Assembly: GCA_022772305.1 (NCBI GenBank)
Contig: JALFAQ010000067.1
Span: 1-64,000 of the forward strand
Length of the DNA: 64,000 bases
Direction of reading: 5' to 3'
DNA from: Corynebacterium glucuronolyticum
Lineage (GTDB): Bacteria > Actinomycetota > Actinomycetes > Mycobacteriales > Mycobacteriaceae
The notes beneath the pieces were generated by a model. The model was given only the letters and a program-made list of their open reading frames with translations. It ran no database searches and was not told the origin of the DNA. Every line of letters starts with the position of its first letter. Positions within the stretch are counted from its first letter, which is position 1. The position numbers and the translations under genes are program-made. Of the stretch, positions 44,273 to 52,818 are shown in pieces.

Positions 44273-45388
44273 TTATGAGTCGTGAACGAGGGGGAGATCC
44301 TGTGTGTCGTCCAACCAACCGTCGGGAAGCGCCACCTTCTTGGCTGAGCCTTGCCGGCCACGGGGTCCATCGGCATCGTCGGGAAGAGCGGACGAGTCCC
44401 GGAACGGTTCCAACAGGGCGTCGAGAAGCTTAAGGGAGGTTACCGACGACAGGGAGGCGCGGAAGGCACCACCGACGGGGTAGCCGCGGAAATACCAGCC
44501 GACGTGCTTGCGGATATCTCGGCACGCGTGGTCCTCGCCCTGGTGGATGGCCAAAAGCTCTGCGTGGCGGCGGAGGATGGAACAGACCTCTCCCAGCGTG
44601 GGCGGCGGAGGCACTGGCCGGCCGGACAGGGCAAGCGCCAGATCCGAAAAAAGCCAGGGACGGCCAAGGCAGCCACGACCAATCTCGATACCGTCGCAGC
44701 CTGTCTCCTCGAACATGGCCAGACCATCGGCGGCGGAAAAAATATCGCCATTGCCAAATACCGGCACATCGAGGGCCTGCTTGAGCTCCGCGATGCGCTC
44801 CCAGTGCGCATGGCCCGAATAACGCTCGGCGGCGGTCCGGGCGTGCAGCGTCACAGCGGCGGCGCCCTCCTCCTGGGCAATACGACCCGCGTCGAGCATC
44901 GTCTCGTGATCCGCGTCAATTCCGATACGAAACTTCACGGTCACAGGGATATCCGTTCCGGACACCCCGCGGACGGTGGCATCGACAATACGCTTAAACA
45001 GCTCCCGCTTATAGGGCAATGCTGCGCCACCACCCTTGCGCGTCACCTTCGGAACCGGGCAGCCAAAGTTGAGGTCCACGTGGTCTGCCAGGTTCTCCGT
45101 GGCGATCATTTTCGCCGCCTTGTAGGTGTATTCGGGGTCCGTCGTGTACAGCTGCAGGCTACGTGGCTCCTCCACCGAGGAGAATGCGGCCATGTGCAGG
45201 GTCTTTTCGTTTCTTTCTACGAGGGCTCGCGCCGTGACCATCTCGCAGACGTAAAGGCCGGAGACACTGCCCGCTTTTTCCAGCTCCTGTTCACGGCACA
45301 GGAGACGGAAGGCCACGTTGGTCACGCCGGCCATGGGGGCGAGGACGACGGGGGAGGTGAGCTCGATGTTTCCGATTCTGACTGTCAC
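44273..45388 (-). CDS. dusB: tRNA-dihydrouridine synthase
   Basis: A 371-residue flavin enzyme reducing uridine in tRNA. Features: PMAGVTNVAFR, VDLNFGCPVPKVTRKGGGAAL (catalytic Cys, about 101-121), TLHARTAAERYSG, GNGDIFSAADG. The start GTG 45388 matches the family; a longer frame reaches 45490 without conserved residues. Confidence 0.9.
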   Translation of the reverse strand: MTVRIGNIELTSPVVLAPMAGVTNVAFRLLCREQELEKAGSVSGLYVCEMVTARALVERNEKTLHMAAFSSVEEPRSLQLYTTDPEYTYKAAKMIATENLADHVDLNFGCPVPKVTRKGGGAALPYKRELFKRIVDATVRGVSGTDIPVTVKFRIGIDADHETMLDAGRIAQEEGAAAVTLHARTAAERYSGHAHWERIAELKQALDVPVFGNGDIFSAADGLAMFEETGCDGIEIGRGCLGRPWLFSDLALALSGRPVPPPPTLGEVCSILRRHAELLAIHQGEDHACRDIRKHVGWYFRGYPVGGAFRASLSSVTSLKLLDALLEPFRDSSALPDDADGPRGRQGSAKKVALPDGWLDDTQDLPLVHDS

Positions 45389-45576
45389 GGGGAAGATTGT
45401 TCCATTGACGTGGGATAAAGCGCAACAAATGGGGTGAAAAGGGAGTCTCGTCGCTGTAAAGATGACTTCAAATAACAAAAGTTGGGACATGGGCGGCGAT
45501 TTCCAACTATTGTGGTGTAAAGGAATTAACGCCTGCCCTGTTAGGGGGAAGGTCTATTCATACCGAGGAGGAATTA

Positions 45577-47085
45577 ATGTCAGAACGTATCCACCATGCT
45601 GGCTTGAAGTCGAAGGTCATGACCGCGGAGGAGGCCACCCAGTTCATTCACAACGGTGACCGTGTGGGTGTCTCTGGCTTCACGGGTTCCGGTTACCCCA
45701 AGGCCATGCCGACTGCTATCGCTGAGCGTTCCAAGGCGGAGCGTGAGAAGGGTAACGAGTACAGGATCTCCCTTTTTACCGGTGCATCCACCGCCCCGGA
45801 CTGCGATGGTGTGCTGGCTGAGGCTGGCGCCCTGAACCTGCGCTCCCCGTACCAGTCGGATCCGTCGATGCGCAAGGCCATCAACAACAACGAAATGCAG
45901 TACGTCGATGTCCACCTGTCCCACGCTGCGCAGCAGGTACAGGCAGGGTTCTTCGGCAACCTGGATGTCGCCATCGTTGAGGCATGCTCCATCGACTCCG
46001 AGGGCCACATCGTCCCGTCCTCGTCTGTGGGCAACAGCGTGGAATACCTGGATGCCGCTGACCGCATCATCATTGAGGTGAATGAGTGGCAGTCCGAGGA
46101 GCTCAACGGTATGGCCGATATTTGGCGCATGCCCCAGGCTCCGAACCGCATCCCGATCCCGATTACGGATCCGGGCGACCGCATCGGTACCACCTACATC
46201 GACATTGACCTGGACAAGGTCGTCGCTGTCGTCGAAACCAACCACGAGGACCGCAACGCGCCCTTCAAGCCTCTCGACGAGACCTCCAAGAAGATCGCTG
46301 GTTACTTCCTCGATCTCCTCGAGTCTGAGGTCAAGGCTGGCCGCCTCGCATACGACAAGTTCATCATGCAGTCTGGCGTGGGCAACGTCCCCAACGCCGT
46401 GATGGCAGGCCTCTTGGACTCCAAGTTCGAGAACATCAAGTCCTACACCGAGGTGATCCAGGACGGCATGATCGACCTTATCGATGCCGGCAAGATGACT
46501 GTTGCCTCTGCAACGGCATTCTCCCTCTCCCCGGAGTACGCAGCAAAGATGAATAAGGAAGCAGGTAACTACGCCAAGGAAATCATCTTGCGTCCGCAGC
46601 AGATCTCCAATCACCCGGAAGTCATCCGTCGCACCGCGCTTGTCGCATCCAACGGAATGATCGAGGCTGACATCTACGGACACATCAACTCCACTAACGT
46701 CTGCGGATCCCGCATGATGAACGGAATCGGCGGTTCCGGTGACTTCACCCGTAACGCTGGCCTGTCCACGTTTATCTCCCCGTCGACAGCAAAGGATGGC
46801 GACATCTCCGCTATCGTGCCCTTCTGCTCTCATGTTGACCACACCGAGCATGACACCATGGTCGTCATCACCGAGTACGGCTACGCCGATCTCCGTGGTC
46901 TGTCCCCGAAGCAGCGCGCCAAGAAGATGATCTCTATCGCGCACCCGGACTACCGCCCGCTGCTTGAGGAGTACTTCGACCGTGCGGTCTCGAAGTGTAG
47001 CAAGACTGCACACGAGCCGCACGATCTGACCACCGCTCTCAGCTTCCACGAGCGCTTCCTCGAGACCAAGTCGATGAAGAAGTAA
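45577..47085 (+). CDS. actA: Succinyl-CoA:acetate CoA-transferase
   Basis: A 502-residue CoA-transferase related to acetyl-CoA hydrolases. It interconverts acetate and acetyl-CoA using succinyl-CoA. Seen: GDRVGVSGFTGSGYPKAMP near the start and the C-terminal block GIGGSGDFTRNAGLS plus EYGYADLRGLSP. GAGGAGG lies before ATG 45577. It sits near ramA as in C. glutamicum. Confidence 0.9.
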   Translation: MSERIHHAGLKSKVMTAEEATQFIHNGDRVGVSGFTGSGYPKAMPTAIAERSKAEREKGNEYRISLFTGASTAPDCDGVLAEAGALNLRSPYQSDPSMRKAINNNEMQYVDVHLSHAAQQVQAGFFGNLDVAIVEACSIDSEGHIVPSSSVGNSVEYLDAADRIIIEVNEWQSEELNGMADIWRMPQAPNRIPIPITDPGDRIGTTYIDIDLDKVVAVVETNHEDRNAPFKPLDETSKKIAGYFLDLLESEVKAGRLAYDKFIMQSGVGNVPNAVMAGLLDSKFENIKSYTEVIQDGMIDLIDAGKMTVASATAFSLSPEYAAKMNKEAGNYAKEIILRPQQISNHPEVIRRTALVASNGMIEADIYGHINSTNVCGSRMMNGIGGSGDFTRNAGLSTFISPSTAKDGDISAIVPFCSHVDHTEHDTMVVITEYGYADLRGLSPKQRAKKMISIAHPDYRPLLEEYFDRAVSKCSKTAHEPHDLTTALSFHERFLETKSMKK

Positions 47086-47108
47086 GGGTCGCATACGACC
47101 GCATAGTT

Positions 47109-47156
47109 GCAGGTCAGACACGATAAAACAGAAATCGTGTCTGACCTGCACTTTTA
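47109..47156 (+). terminator. Terminator of actA
   Basis: A perfect 16-bp stem (47109-47124 with 47134-47149) then ACTTTTATTT. Confidence 0.92.
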
Positions 47157-47166
47157 TTTCAGAAAT

Positions 47167-47207
47167 GGAAAAACCGGAGCTCACAGAATGTGAACTCCGG
47201 TTTTTCT
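47167..47207. terminator. Terminator beside tRNA-Lys
   Basis: A 15-17-bp stem with a GAA loop (AAAACCGGAGCTCACA with its near complement), with A and T runs on both sides. It ends tRNA-Lys transcripts on the minus strand. Confidence 0.85.
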
Positions 47208-47212
47208 CTCGG

Positions 47213-47285
47213 TAGGCCCCGAGGGTCTCGAACCCTCCACCCACGGATTAAAAGTCCGTTGCTCTACCCGATGAGCTAGAGGCCC
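47213..47285 (-). tRNA. tRNA-Lys (UUU)
   Basis: A 73-nt cloverleaf on the minus strand: acceptor GGGCCTC/GGGGCCT (G-T at 1-72), anticodon loop CTTTTAA, T-loop TTCGAGA. No encoded CCA. Confidence 0.95.
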
Positions 47286-47358
47286 ACACGGAATTAACCG
47301 TGCTACCTATCGTAGTGTGTGTACCTAAAACGACAAAATTGGGTGTTATGCTCTGGTG

Positions 47359-47916
47359 ATGAAGCTGAACGGAACGTGGCCTACAGATGGCATCATCCAC
47401 ACCGAGGGGAATGTGACGCTTAAGTGGATTGATGATGGGCTTTTGGGGGAGTTGGCGGATCTGGCGGCGGAGGGGATTTTTCCGCGACCGTATCCGTCGT
47501 ATGCCTTTGGTTGGGCGAAGGGGGATGTGGAGACGGTGAGGCGGAATGTCATCGAATATCAGCGTGGGGTGCGGACGATGTGCGGGCCGGAGGAGTGGAG
47601 GCTCGAGTGCGCGGTGATCGTCGACAAGCAACCTGTGGGGGTTGTGGGGATCGGGGCGAGTGAGTGGCAGAAGCGTAAGTCGGCCGTAAGCGGTTCGTGG
47701 TTGGGGTGCCGGTACCAGGGGCGGGGAATTGGGTTTACGGCTGCGAGAGGGCTTCTCAGAGTGTATTTTAACGAGTTTCACGGTGAGGAGGCGCGGCGTG
47801 TTGTGTATCCGGAGAATGCGGCATCGCTGAGGGTGGGGGAGAAGCTCGGGTACGTGCGTGAGGTGGGGGATACGTTTTTGCTGACGAAGGGGCAGTTTAG
47901 GGCGCGATTTTGTTAG
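47359..47916 (+). CDS. GNAT N-acetyltransferase
   Basis: A 185-residue protein. Acetyl-CoA loop RYQGRGIGF (about residues 119-127) and the C-terminal pattern VVYPENAASLRVGEKLGYVREV fit the RimJ-like GNAT group. ATG 47359 follows TATGCT by 6 nt (leaderless). Substrate unknown. Confidence 0.78.
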   Translation: MKLNGTWPTDGIIHTEGNVTLKWIDDGLLGELADLAAEGIFPRPYPSYAFGWAKGDVETVRRNVIEYQRGVRTMCGPEEWRLECAVIVDKQPVGVVGIGASEWQKRKSAVSGSWLGCRYQGRGIGFTAARGLLRVYFNEFHGEEARRVVYPENAASLRVGEKLGYVREVGDTFLLTKGQFRARFC

Positions 47917-47961
47917 GTGGGGTTTGTCACGTATTGTGTTAAGCGCTGCACAACGTAGTAC

Positions 47962-48034
47962 GCTCCCATCGTCTAGGGGCCTAGGACTCCGCCCTTTCAC
48001 GGCGGCAACACGGGTTCGAATCCCGTTGGGAGTA
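47962..48034 (+). tRNA. tRNA-Glu (UUC)
   Basis: 73 nt; acceptor GCTCCCA/TGGGAGT, anticodon loop CTTTCAC, T-arm ACGGG-TTCGAAT-CCCGT. First of a tRNA row. Confidence 0.95.
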
Positions 48035-48071
48035 CTGCTTCCTTTTGGGGAGTGTATGGATAAATAAATAT

Positions 48072-48148
48072 GGCCCTGTGGCGCAGTTGGTTAGCGCGCC
48101 GCCCTGTCACGGCGGAGGTCGCGGGTTCAAGTCCCGTCAGGGTCGCCA
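48072..48148 (+). tRNA. tRNA-Asp (GUC), copy 1
   Basis: Acceptor GGCCCTG/CAGGGTC, anticodon GTC in CTGTCAC. The body (48072-48145) is identical to copy 2. Here CCA is encoded after the discriminator G. Confidence 0.95.
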
Positions 48149-48152
48149 AGAG

Positions 48153-48183
48153 ATCGTCTCGCTTCGTGCGGGGCGATTTTTTA
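48153..48183 (+). terminator. Terminator after tRNA-Asp copy 1
   Basis: A 10-bp stem (48153-48162 with 48168-48177, some G-T pairs) then six T. It separates the two tRNA-Asp copies. Confidence 0.8.
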
Positions 48184-48327
48184 TGTGTATGGTGGGGCGG
48201 TGAGGGACAAGGGGGCCTACCCCTTGGAACGGAATGACGGGATAACCTGCGGATTTGCGACAGTAACGGGGCGTTGTATACACTTACAACCCGTGCATAC
48301 GACACCCCACAAGGTGTAAATGTATGT

Positions 48328-48401
48328 GGCCCTGTGGCGCAGTTGGTTAGCGCGCCGCCCTGTCACGGCGGAGGTCGCGGGTTCAAGTCCCGTCAGGGTC
48401 G
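48328..48401 (+). tRNA. tRNA-Asp (GUC), copy 2
   Basis: 74 nt identical to copy 1. No CCA; the tRNA-Phe gene starts two bases after its end. Confidence 0.95.
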
Positions 48402-48402
48402 C

Positions 48403-48475
48403 GGCACGGTAGCTCAGTCGGTAGAGCGTCCGCCTGAAAAGTGGAAGGTCGACAGTTCGATCCTGTCCCGCGCCA
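48403..48475 (+). tRNA. tRNA-Phe (GAA)
   Basis: 73 nt with anticodon loop CTGAAAA and T-arm GACAG-TTCGATC-CTGTC. The acceptor stem GGCACGG/CCGCGCC has one A-C mismatch at pair 4-69. Confidence 0.9.
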
Positions 48476-48484
48476 CCTTCAAAG

Positions 48485-48516
48485 AATCCCTCGGATATCC
48501 TCCGGGGGATTTTTTG
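48485..48516 (+). terminator. Terminator of the tRNA row
   Basis: AATCCCTCGGA pairs with TCCGGGGGATT (G-T allowed), followed by a T run. Confidence 0.8.
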
Positions 48517-48557
48517 GCATACTGGAAGAGTTAGCAAGATGGTAAGGAGAAAAAATT

Positions 48558-48866
48558 ATGGTTGAATCTGAAATTAACAAAGACATTCGCCACGATGCAG
48601 ACAATTCCCGCTACACGGTTCAGGTGAACCAGGATGTTGCCGGCTACGCCACCTACGAAGAGGCTGAAGGTATCCGCAACTTCAACCACACGGTGATTGA
48701 GAAGGCGTACCGCGGTCAGGGGCTGTCCAAGGAGCTCATCGCTTTTGCTCTCGACGACACGCGCGAGGCCGGCCTCAAGGTCGTCCCGTCCTGCCCTGCT
48801 GTGGCTGATTTCATCGCTAAAAATGGTGAGTACTCTGACCTCATTGCCGGTGAGGACGAGCGCTAA
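48558..48866 (+). CDS. GNAT-like acetyltransferase of YidJ/NATD1 type
   Basis: A 102-residue protein with the short GNAT core: GYATYEEAEGIRNFNHTVI, EKAYRGQGLSKELI and VVPSCPAVADFI, the pattern of N-acetyltransferase domain-containing 1 proteins. GGTAAGGAG precedes ATG 48558. Substrate unknown. Confidence 0.8.
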   Translation: MVESEINKDIRHDADNSRYTVQVNQDVAGYATYEEAEGIRNFNHTVIEKAYRGQGLSKELIAFALDDTREAGLKVVPSCPAVADFIAKNGEYSDLIAGEDER

Positions 48867-48887
48867 AGCGTAATAGGGACAAAAAGA

Positions 48888-48919
48888 AGCCGGAGCCTGC
48901 GGAAGGCTCCGGCTGTTTT
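48888..48919. terminator. Terminator between GNAT-like gene and cysE
   Basis: A perfect 11-bp stem (48888-48898 with 48904-48914) then GTTTT. Lies between convergent genes. Confidence 0.9.
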
Positions 48920-48926
48920 GATTGGT

Positions 48927-49520
48927 TTAGATGACCCAGGTTCCGAACTCCTGGGCGATGTAGACATCGGGGTCGACGAGTTTTTGCTGCTCGTGGTGCA
49001 TCCGGGGGCGGTTCTTCGCGGGGATGCCGACGGCGATGTGGCACGGGGGCACATCCTTTGTCACGACGGCGTTGGCACCGATGGCGGACCCGTCGCCGAT
49101 GGTGATGGGGCCGAGGACCTTGGCACCTGCACCGACGGTGACATTGTTGCCGATGGTGGGGTGGCGCTTAGTTTTGGTGAGATCCTGCCCACCGAGGGTG
49201 ACACCGTGGTAGAGCATGACATCGTCGCCAATTTCGGCGGTCTCACCGATGACGATACCCATGCCGTGGTCGATGAAGAAGCGACGACCGATGGTGGCAC
49301 CGGGGTGGATCTCAATTCCCGTGAAGAAGCGATTCAGCTGGGAAATGATGCGTGCCAAGGTACAGTGTTCGTTTTTCCATAGCCAGTGAGCGATGCGGTG
49401 AACCCAGACAGCGTGAAGGCCCGAGTAGACGACGGCGATTTCTCCGTCGCCACGGGCGGCCGGATCATGTTCCCGGGCGGCCTTGAGATCCTCTCGGATC
49501 ATGGAAATTACACGAAACAT
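48927..49520 (-). CDS. cysE: Serine O-acetyltransferase
   Basis: A 197-residue left-handed beta-helix enzyme making O-acetylserine. Hexapeptide repeats run from about residue 70; the active-site His is in [18 protein letters not shown] and [10 protein letters not shown]. It is downstream of cysK on the same strand but separated by a terminator-like hairpin. Start 49520; an inner ATG (49502) is also possible. Confidence 0.93.
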   Translation of the reverse strand: MFRVISMIREDLKAAREHDPAARGDGEIAVVYSGLHAVWVHRIAHWLWKNEHCTLARIISQLNRFFTGIEIHPGATIGRRFFIDHGMGIVIGETAEIGDDVMLYHGVTLGGQDLTKTKRHPTIGNNVTVGAGAKVLGPITIGDGSAIGANAVVTKDVPPCHIAVGIPAKNRPRMHHEQQKLVDPDVYIAQEFGTWVI

Positions 49521-49568
49521 GGGTACATGGTAACGGATATGGGGGAAACGTGTGAGTTAGTTCGTCAG

Positions 49569-49598
49569 AAATAAATAATGCCCCGCTGGTAGCGGGGC
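49569..49598 (-). terminator. Terminator-like hairpin between cysK and cysE
   Basis: On the minus strand GCCCCGCT pairs with AGCGGGGC, followed by ATTATTTATTT. Confidence 0.65.
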
Positions 49599-49612
49599 AA
49601 AAGCTCTCGGTG

Positions 49613-50554
49613 TTAGGACCACTCGGAGCGGATATCCTCAAACAGGACGGTCGACACGTAGCGCTCGCCGTAGTCGGTGATGACGGTGACGATGGTCTTG
49701 CCCTTGTTTTCTGGCTTCTTGGCTTCCTCGAGTGCGACGAAAACGTTGCCGCCGGAGGAGATGCCGCCGAGGATGCCTTCGTCGGTGGCGAGCTTGCGGG
49801 CGGTATTGATGGCGTCGTCGTTGGTGACGGTGCGGAATTCGTCGATGACCTTGCGGTCCATGACTTCGGGGATAAAGTTGGCGCCGATGCCCTGGATCTT
49901 GTGGGAGCCTGCGCGACCTTCGGAGAGGAGCGGGGAGTCGGCGGGCTCGACGGCGATAATTTGGGTGTCGGCGTTGTTGGTCTTGAGGACTTCGCCGACG
50001 CCGGAGACTGTGCCTGCGGTGCCGAAGCCGGCGATGAAGATGTCGACGTTGTTGTCGGTGTCGGCGAGGATTTCCTTGGCGGTGGTCTCGCGGTGGATGG
50101 CAGGGTTGGCGGGGTTAGAGAACTGGTTGGCGAGGATGGCGTTGTCGGTGGAGGCCAGGATCTCGTTGGCCTTGTCTACTGCGCCCTGCATGCCGGCGGC
50201 GCCGGGGGTGAGGACGATCTTGGCGCCGTATGCGCGGAGCATGACGCGACGCTCGAGGGACATGGTCTCGGGCATGGTGAGGATGACTTCGTAGCCGCGT
50301 GCTGCGCCGACCATGGCGAGGGCGATGCCGGTGTTGCCGGAGGTGGCTTCGATGATGGTGCCGCCGGGCTTGAGTTCGCCGGACTTCTCGGCGGCGTCGA
50401 TAATGGCCTTTCCGATGCGGTCCTTAACGGAGTTGGCGGGGTTAAAAGACTCGACCTTGACGAGGACATCGGCTTCGAGGCCCTCGGTGAGCTTGTGAAG
50501 GCGTACGAGGGGGGTGTTGCCGATGGTGTCGGTGATGTTTTCGTAGATAGCCAT
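49613..50554 (-). CDS. cysK: Cysteine synthase (O-acetylserine sulfhydrylase)
   Basis: A 313-residue PLP enzyme: Lys in NPANSVKDRIG (about residue 43), EATSGNTGIAL, GTAGTVSGVG. It makes cysteine from O-acetylserine and sulfide. ATG 50554 is preceded by AAGGAGAG. A composite operator lies 67-108 bp upstream. Confidence 0.95.
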   Translation of the reverse strand: MAIYENITDTIGNTPLVRLHKLTEGLEADVLVKVESFNPANSVKDRIGKAIIDAAEKSGELKPGGTIIEATSGNTGIALAMVGAARGYEVILTMPETMSLERRVMLRAYGAKIVLTPGAAGMQGAVDKANEILASTDNAILANQFSNPANPAIHRETTAKEILADTDNNVDIFIAGFGTAGTVSGVGEVLKTNNADTQIIAVEPADSPLLSEGRAGSHKIQGIGANFIPEVMDRKVIDEFRTVTNDDAINTARKLATDEGILGGISSGGNVFVALEEAKKPENKGKTIVTVITDYGERYVSTVLFEDIRSEWS

Positions 50555-50620
50555 GAAAGGTCTCTCCTTATTGTTGTTTGCTTTTGTTTGGTTGCCACTG
50601 TACACCCGCAACCCCCCGTT

Positions 50621-50662
50621 GTCTAGACAAGATAGTTCTATCATGATAGACTGAGTAGTCTG
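50621..50662. promoter_or_regulatory. Composite operator upstream of cysK (McbR-type)
   Basis: TAGAC-N6-GTCTG (50647-50662) matches the McbR site TAGAC-N6-GTCTA at 9 of 10 bases. A perfect 12-bp palindrome CTATCATGATAG (50638-50649) overlaps it and a GTCTAGAC palindrome (50621-50628) precedes it. McbR represses sulfur genes in C. glutamicum. Confidence 0.55.
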
Positions 50663-50712
50663 TTTACGTGGTTTGCGTGCCGAAAGGCCCCGATGGCTGT
50701 ACCGTTAACACC

Positions 50713-51171
50713 ATGACCGAGAGGCGAGAAGCAACCCACATCATCAATGCATCCTTAGAGGAGATTCATAGCTGTCTCCTGCATCCGCAGTTCTACTCGT
50801 CGACAAGCGAGGAGGGTGAGGAGGAAAACACCGTGCGTGTGACGCAGACCTTTACTGGCAGCTACCTCATTAGCGTAGACAATGCGGGGGCGAGCTTCAC
50901 CTACACGCTCGAGCCGTTCAATACCACCGGTTTCGTGCAGACGGGCGAGGGAACGGCGACTGGGAAGCTGAAAACCACCCGAACACACACCTTTACCCCC
51001 GTCGATGAGCAGACCACCGAAGAACGCGTCGAGGCGGTCTATGACGTGGACATTCCGATCATTGGCGGCATGGCGGAGGCGCGCTGGGCATCCATGCTCG
51101 AAGAAGAGCTGAAGGGCCGAGTCTCCACGATGGAGGCCTACGCAGAGTGGAAACGATCGCACGAGTCCTGA
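50713..51171 (+). CDS. DUF2505 (START-like) protein
   Basis: A 152-residue protein of the SRPBCC/START-like beta-barrel type, typical of DUF2505 in Actinobacteria (HIINASLEEIHSCLLHPQFY; VYDVDIPIIGGMAEARW). ATG 50713 follows TACCGT by 8 nt. Ligand unknown. Confidence 0.65.
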   Translation: MTERREATHIINASLEEIHSCLLHPQFYSSTSEEGEEENTVRVTQTFTGSYLISVDNAGASFTYTLEPFNTTGFVQTGEGTATGKLKTTRTHTFTPVDEQTTEERVEAVYDVDIPIIGGMAEARWASMLEEELKGRVSTMEAYAEWKRSHES

Positions 51172-51185
51172 GGGTATTTCTTTTT

Positions 51186-51257
51186 ACCCCCACGGGTGGT
51201 TTATACTTCACGTAGAAGGCTGTATAACCACCCCCAAAGGTGTACCTAGTGGGGGGT
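51186..51257. promoter_or_regulatory. Candidate RamA boxes before ramA
   Basis: ACCCCCA (51186-51192), ACCCCCA (51230-51236) and TGGGGGGT (51250-51257) fit the C/G-stretch motifs reported for RamA, which controls its own gene in C. glutamicum. Confidence 0.5.
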
Positions 51258-51277
51258 ATAACGCAGGAGGAATTCTC

Positions 51278-52120
51278 GTGGAGATCCAGCGCATGAAGGA
51301 TGATGATGACGCCATCCGCGCGTCGCTGACCAATTTGAAGACGGCTACAGGCATCCCGGTGACTATGTATTCCATGGTGGCCACCGACGGCTCGCTCCAG
51401 ATCACGTCCTGGGTAGGGCTGCGTACCCCGGCACTGCAAAACCTCACCATCGCCCCTGGCTCTGGTATCGGCGGTCGCGTGGTAAACACGCGTCGGCCTG
51501 TCGGTGTCACCGACTACATCCGCGCCGGCAACATCACTCACGAGCACGACCGCGCCATTCAAGACGAGGGCCTGCACTCCATCGTCGCCGTTCCCGTCAT
51601 TGTTCAGCGCGATATCGTCGGTGTGCTCTACGTCGGCGTTCACTCGCCGGTGCGCCTCGGCGACAAGGTCATCGAGGAGGTCACCATGACCGCCCGTACT
51701 CTGGAACAAGACCTCGCCATCAATCATGCTTTTCGACGCTCGGACACCACGCGTCCCGCGTCCCTCAAACATGGACGTTCCCTCAACGGTGCTGAGTGGG
51801 AGCAGGTTCGCTCCACCCACTCGAAGCTGCGCATGCTGGCGAACCGCATCACCGACGAGGAGGTCCGCAACGAGCTGGAGATCCTGTGTGACCAGATGAT
51901 CGCCCCCGTGCGCATCAAGCCGACGACCAAGCTGTCCGCCCGCGAGCTCGACGTGCTTAGCTGTGTGGCGCTTGGCCACACGAACGTAGAGGCTGCCAAG
52001 GAAATGGGCATCGGCGCAGAAACGGTGAAGAGCTACCTGCGCAGCGTCATGCGTAAGCTCGGCGCCCACACCCGCTACGAAGCGGTCAACGCCGCCCGGC
52101 GCATCGGCGCGCTGCCCTAG
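51278..52120 (+). CDS. ramA: LuxR-type regulator of acetate metabolism
   Basis: A 280-residue protein. GAF-like sensor (about residues 20-150) and a LuxR-type HTH (LSARELDVLSCVALGHTNVEAAKEMGIGAETVKSYLRSVMRKLG, about 217-260). GTG 51278 is 6 nt after GCAGGAGG. RamA activates acetate and other carbon genes in C. glutamicum; neighbours cysK, cysE, actA match there. Confidence 0.87.
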   Translation: MEIQRMKDDDDAIRASLTNLKTATGIPVTMYSMVATDGSLQITSWVGLRTPALQNLTIAPGSGIGGRVVNTRRPVGVTDYIRAGNITHEHDRAIQDEGLHSIVAVPVIVQRDIVGVLYVGVHSPVRLGDKVIEEVTMTARTLEQDLAINHAFRRSDTTRPASLKHGRSLNGAEWEQVRSTHSKLRMLANRITDEEVRNELEILCDQMIAPVRIKPTTKLSARELDVLSCVALGHTNVEAAKEMGIGAETVKSYLRSVMRKLGAHTRYEAVNAARRIGALP

Positions 52121-52130
52121 ACGACACAGA

Positions 52131-52168
52131 AATAATACCCCTGACGCAGGTCAGGGGTTATTTCTTGT
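52131..52168. terminator. Terminator of ramA
   Basis: Stem of AATAA(TA)CCCCTGAC with its complement, loop GCA, then TTTCTTGTTT. Between convergent genes. Confidence 0.85.
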
Positions 52169-52178
52169 TTAAGGGGTC

Positions 52179-52751
52179 CTAGCGGCTAGCGCCGGGCACC
52201 CACTTCACGTCATCGCCGTCGGCCTCCACGCGGCCGATAATGAAGAGGAGATCGGACAGGCGGTTCAGGTACTTGGCGGTGAGCACGTTGGTGGTGTCCG
52301 GGTTCTCATCGATGGCCCGCCATGCGCAGCGCTCGGCGCGGCGGGTGATGATGCGCGCGGAGTGAATAAGCGCAACGGTGGGGGATCCACCGGGCAGGAT
52401 GAAGGAGTCCAGGTTGGGGACGTTCTCGTTGAGCTTGTCGATTTCCTGTTCCATCCGCTCGATGTAAGAAGCCTCGACGCGTAGGGGCGGGTACTTGGGG
52501 TTTTCCTCCACGGGGGTGGCCAGATCGGCGCCGCAGTCGAAAAGCTCGTTTTGGACGCGACGCAGGATGCCAGCGGTCTTTTCGCTCGGCGTGCCGATGG
52601 CTAAGACCTGGCCGATCATGGCGTTGGCCTCTTCGCAGTCAGCGTAGGCTTCCAGGCGGGAATCGTACTTGGAAACGCGGTCGAAGTTGGACAGTCCCGT
52701 CGTGCCGTCGTCGCCGGTGCGGGTGTAAATCTTTGTGATGTGTACAGCCAT
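52179..52751 (-). CDS. Cob(I)alamin adenosyltransferase (PduO type)
   Basis: A 190-residue helical enzyme forming adenosylcobalamin. IYTRTGDDGTTGLSN at the N-terminus, FILPGGSPTVALIHSARIITRRAER and LNRLSDLLFIIGR at the end are the three family blocks. ATG 52751 is 7 nt after TACCCT (leaderless type). Confidence 0.9.
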   Translation of the reverse strand: MAVHITKIYTRTGDDGTTGLSNFDRVSKYDSRLEAYADCEEANAMIGQVLAIGTPSEKTAGILRRVQNELFDCGADLATPVEENPKYPPLRVEASYIERMEQEIDKLNENVPNLDSFILPGGSPTVALIHSARIITRRAERCAWRAIDENPDTTNVLTAKYLNRLSDLLFIIGRVEADGDDVKWVPGASR

Positions 52752-52768
52752 GGTGTCCAGGGTACAGA

Positions 52769-52804
52769 CAAAAAAGACCCCGCAACCTGAGATTGCGGGG
52801 TGAA
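52769..52804 (-). terminator. Terminator of mscL
   Basis: Minus strand: 8-bp GC stem (52800-52793 with 52785-52778) then TCTTTTTT. Confidence 0.88.
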
Positions 52805-52818
52805 AAACCGGAAGCAGG

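Noticed and set aside
47997..48537. Minus-strand frames over the tRNA row
   Set aside because: They are translations of tRNA genes, as their repeated near-identical segments show.
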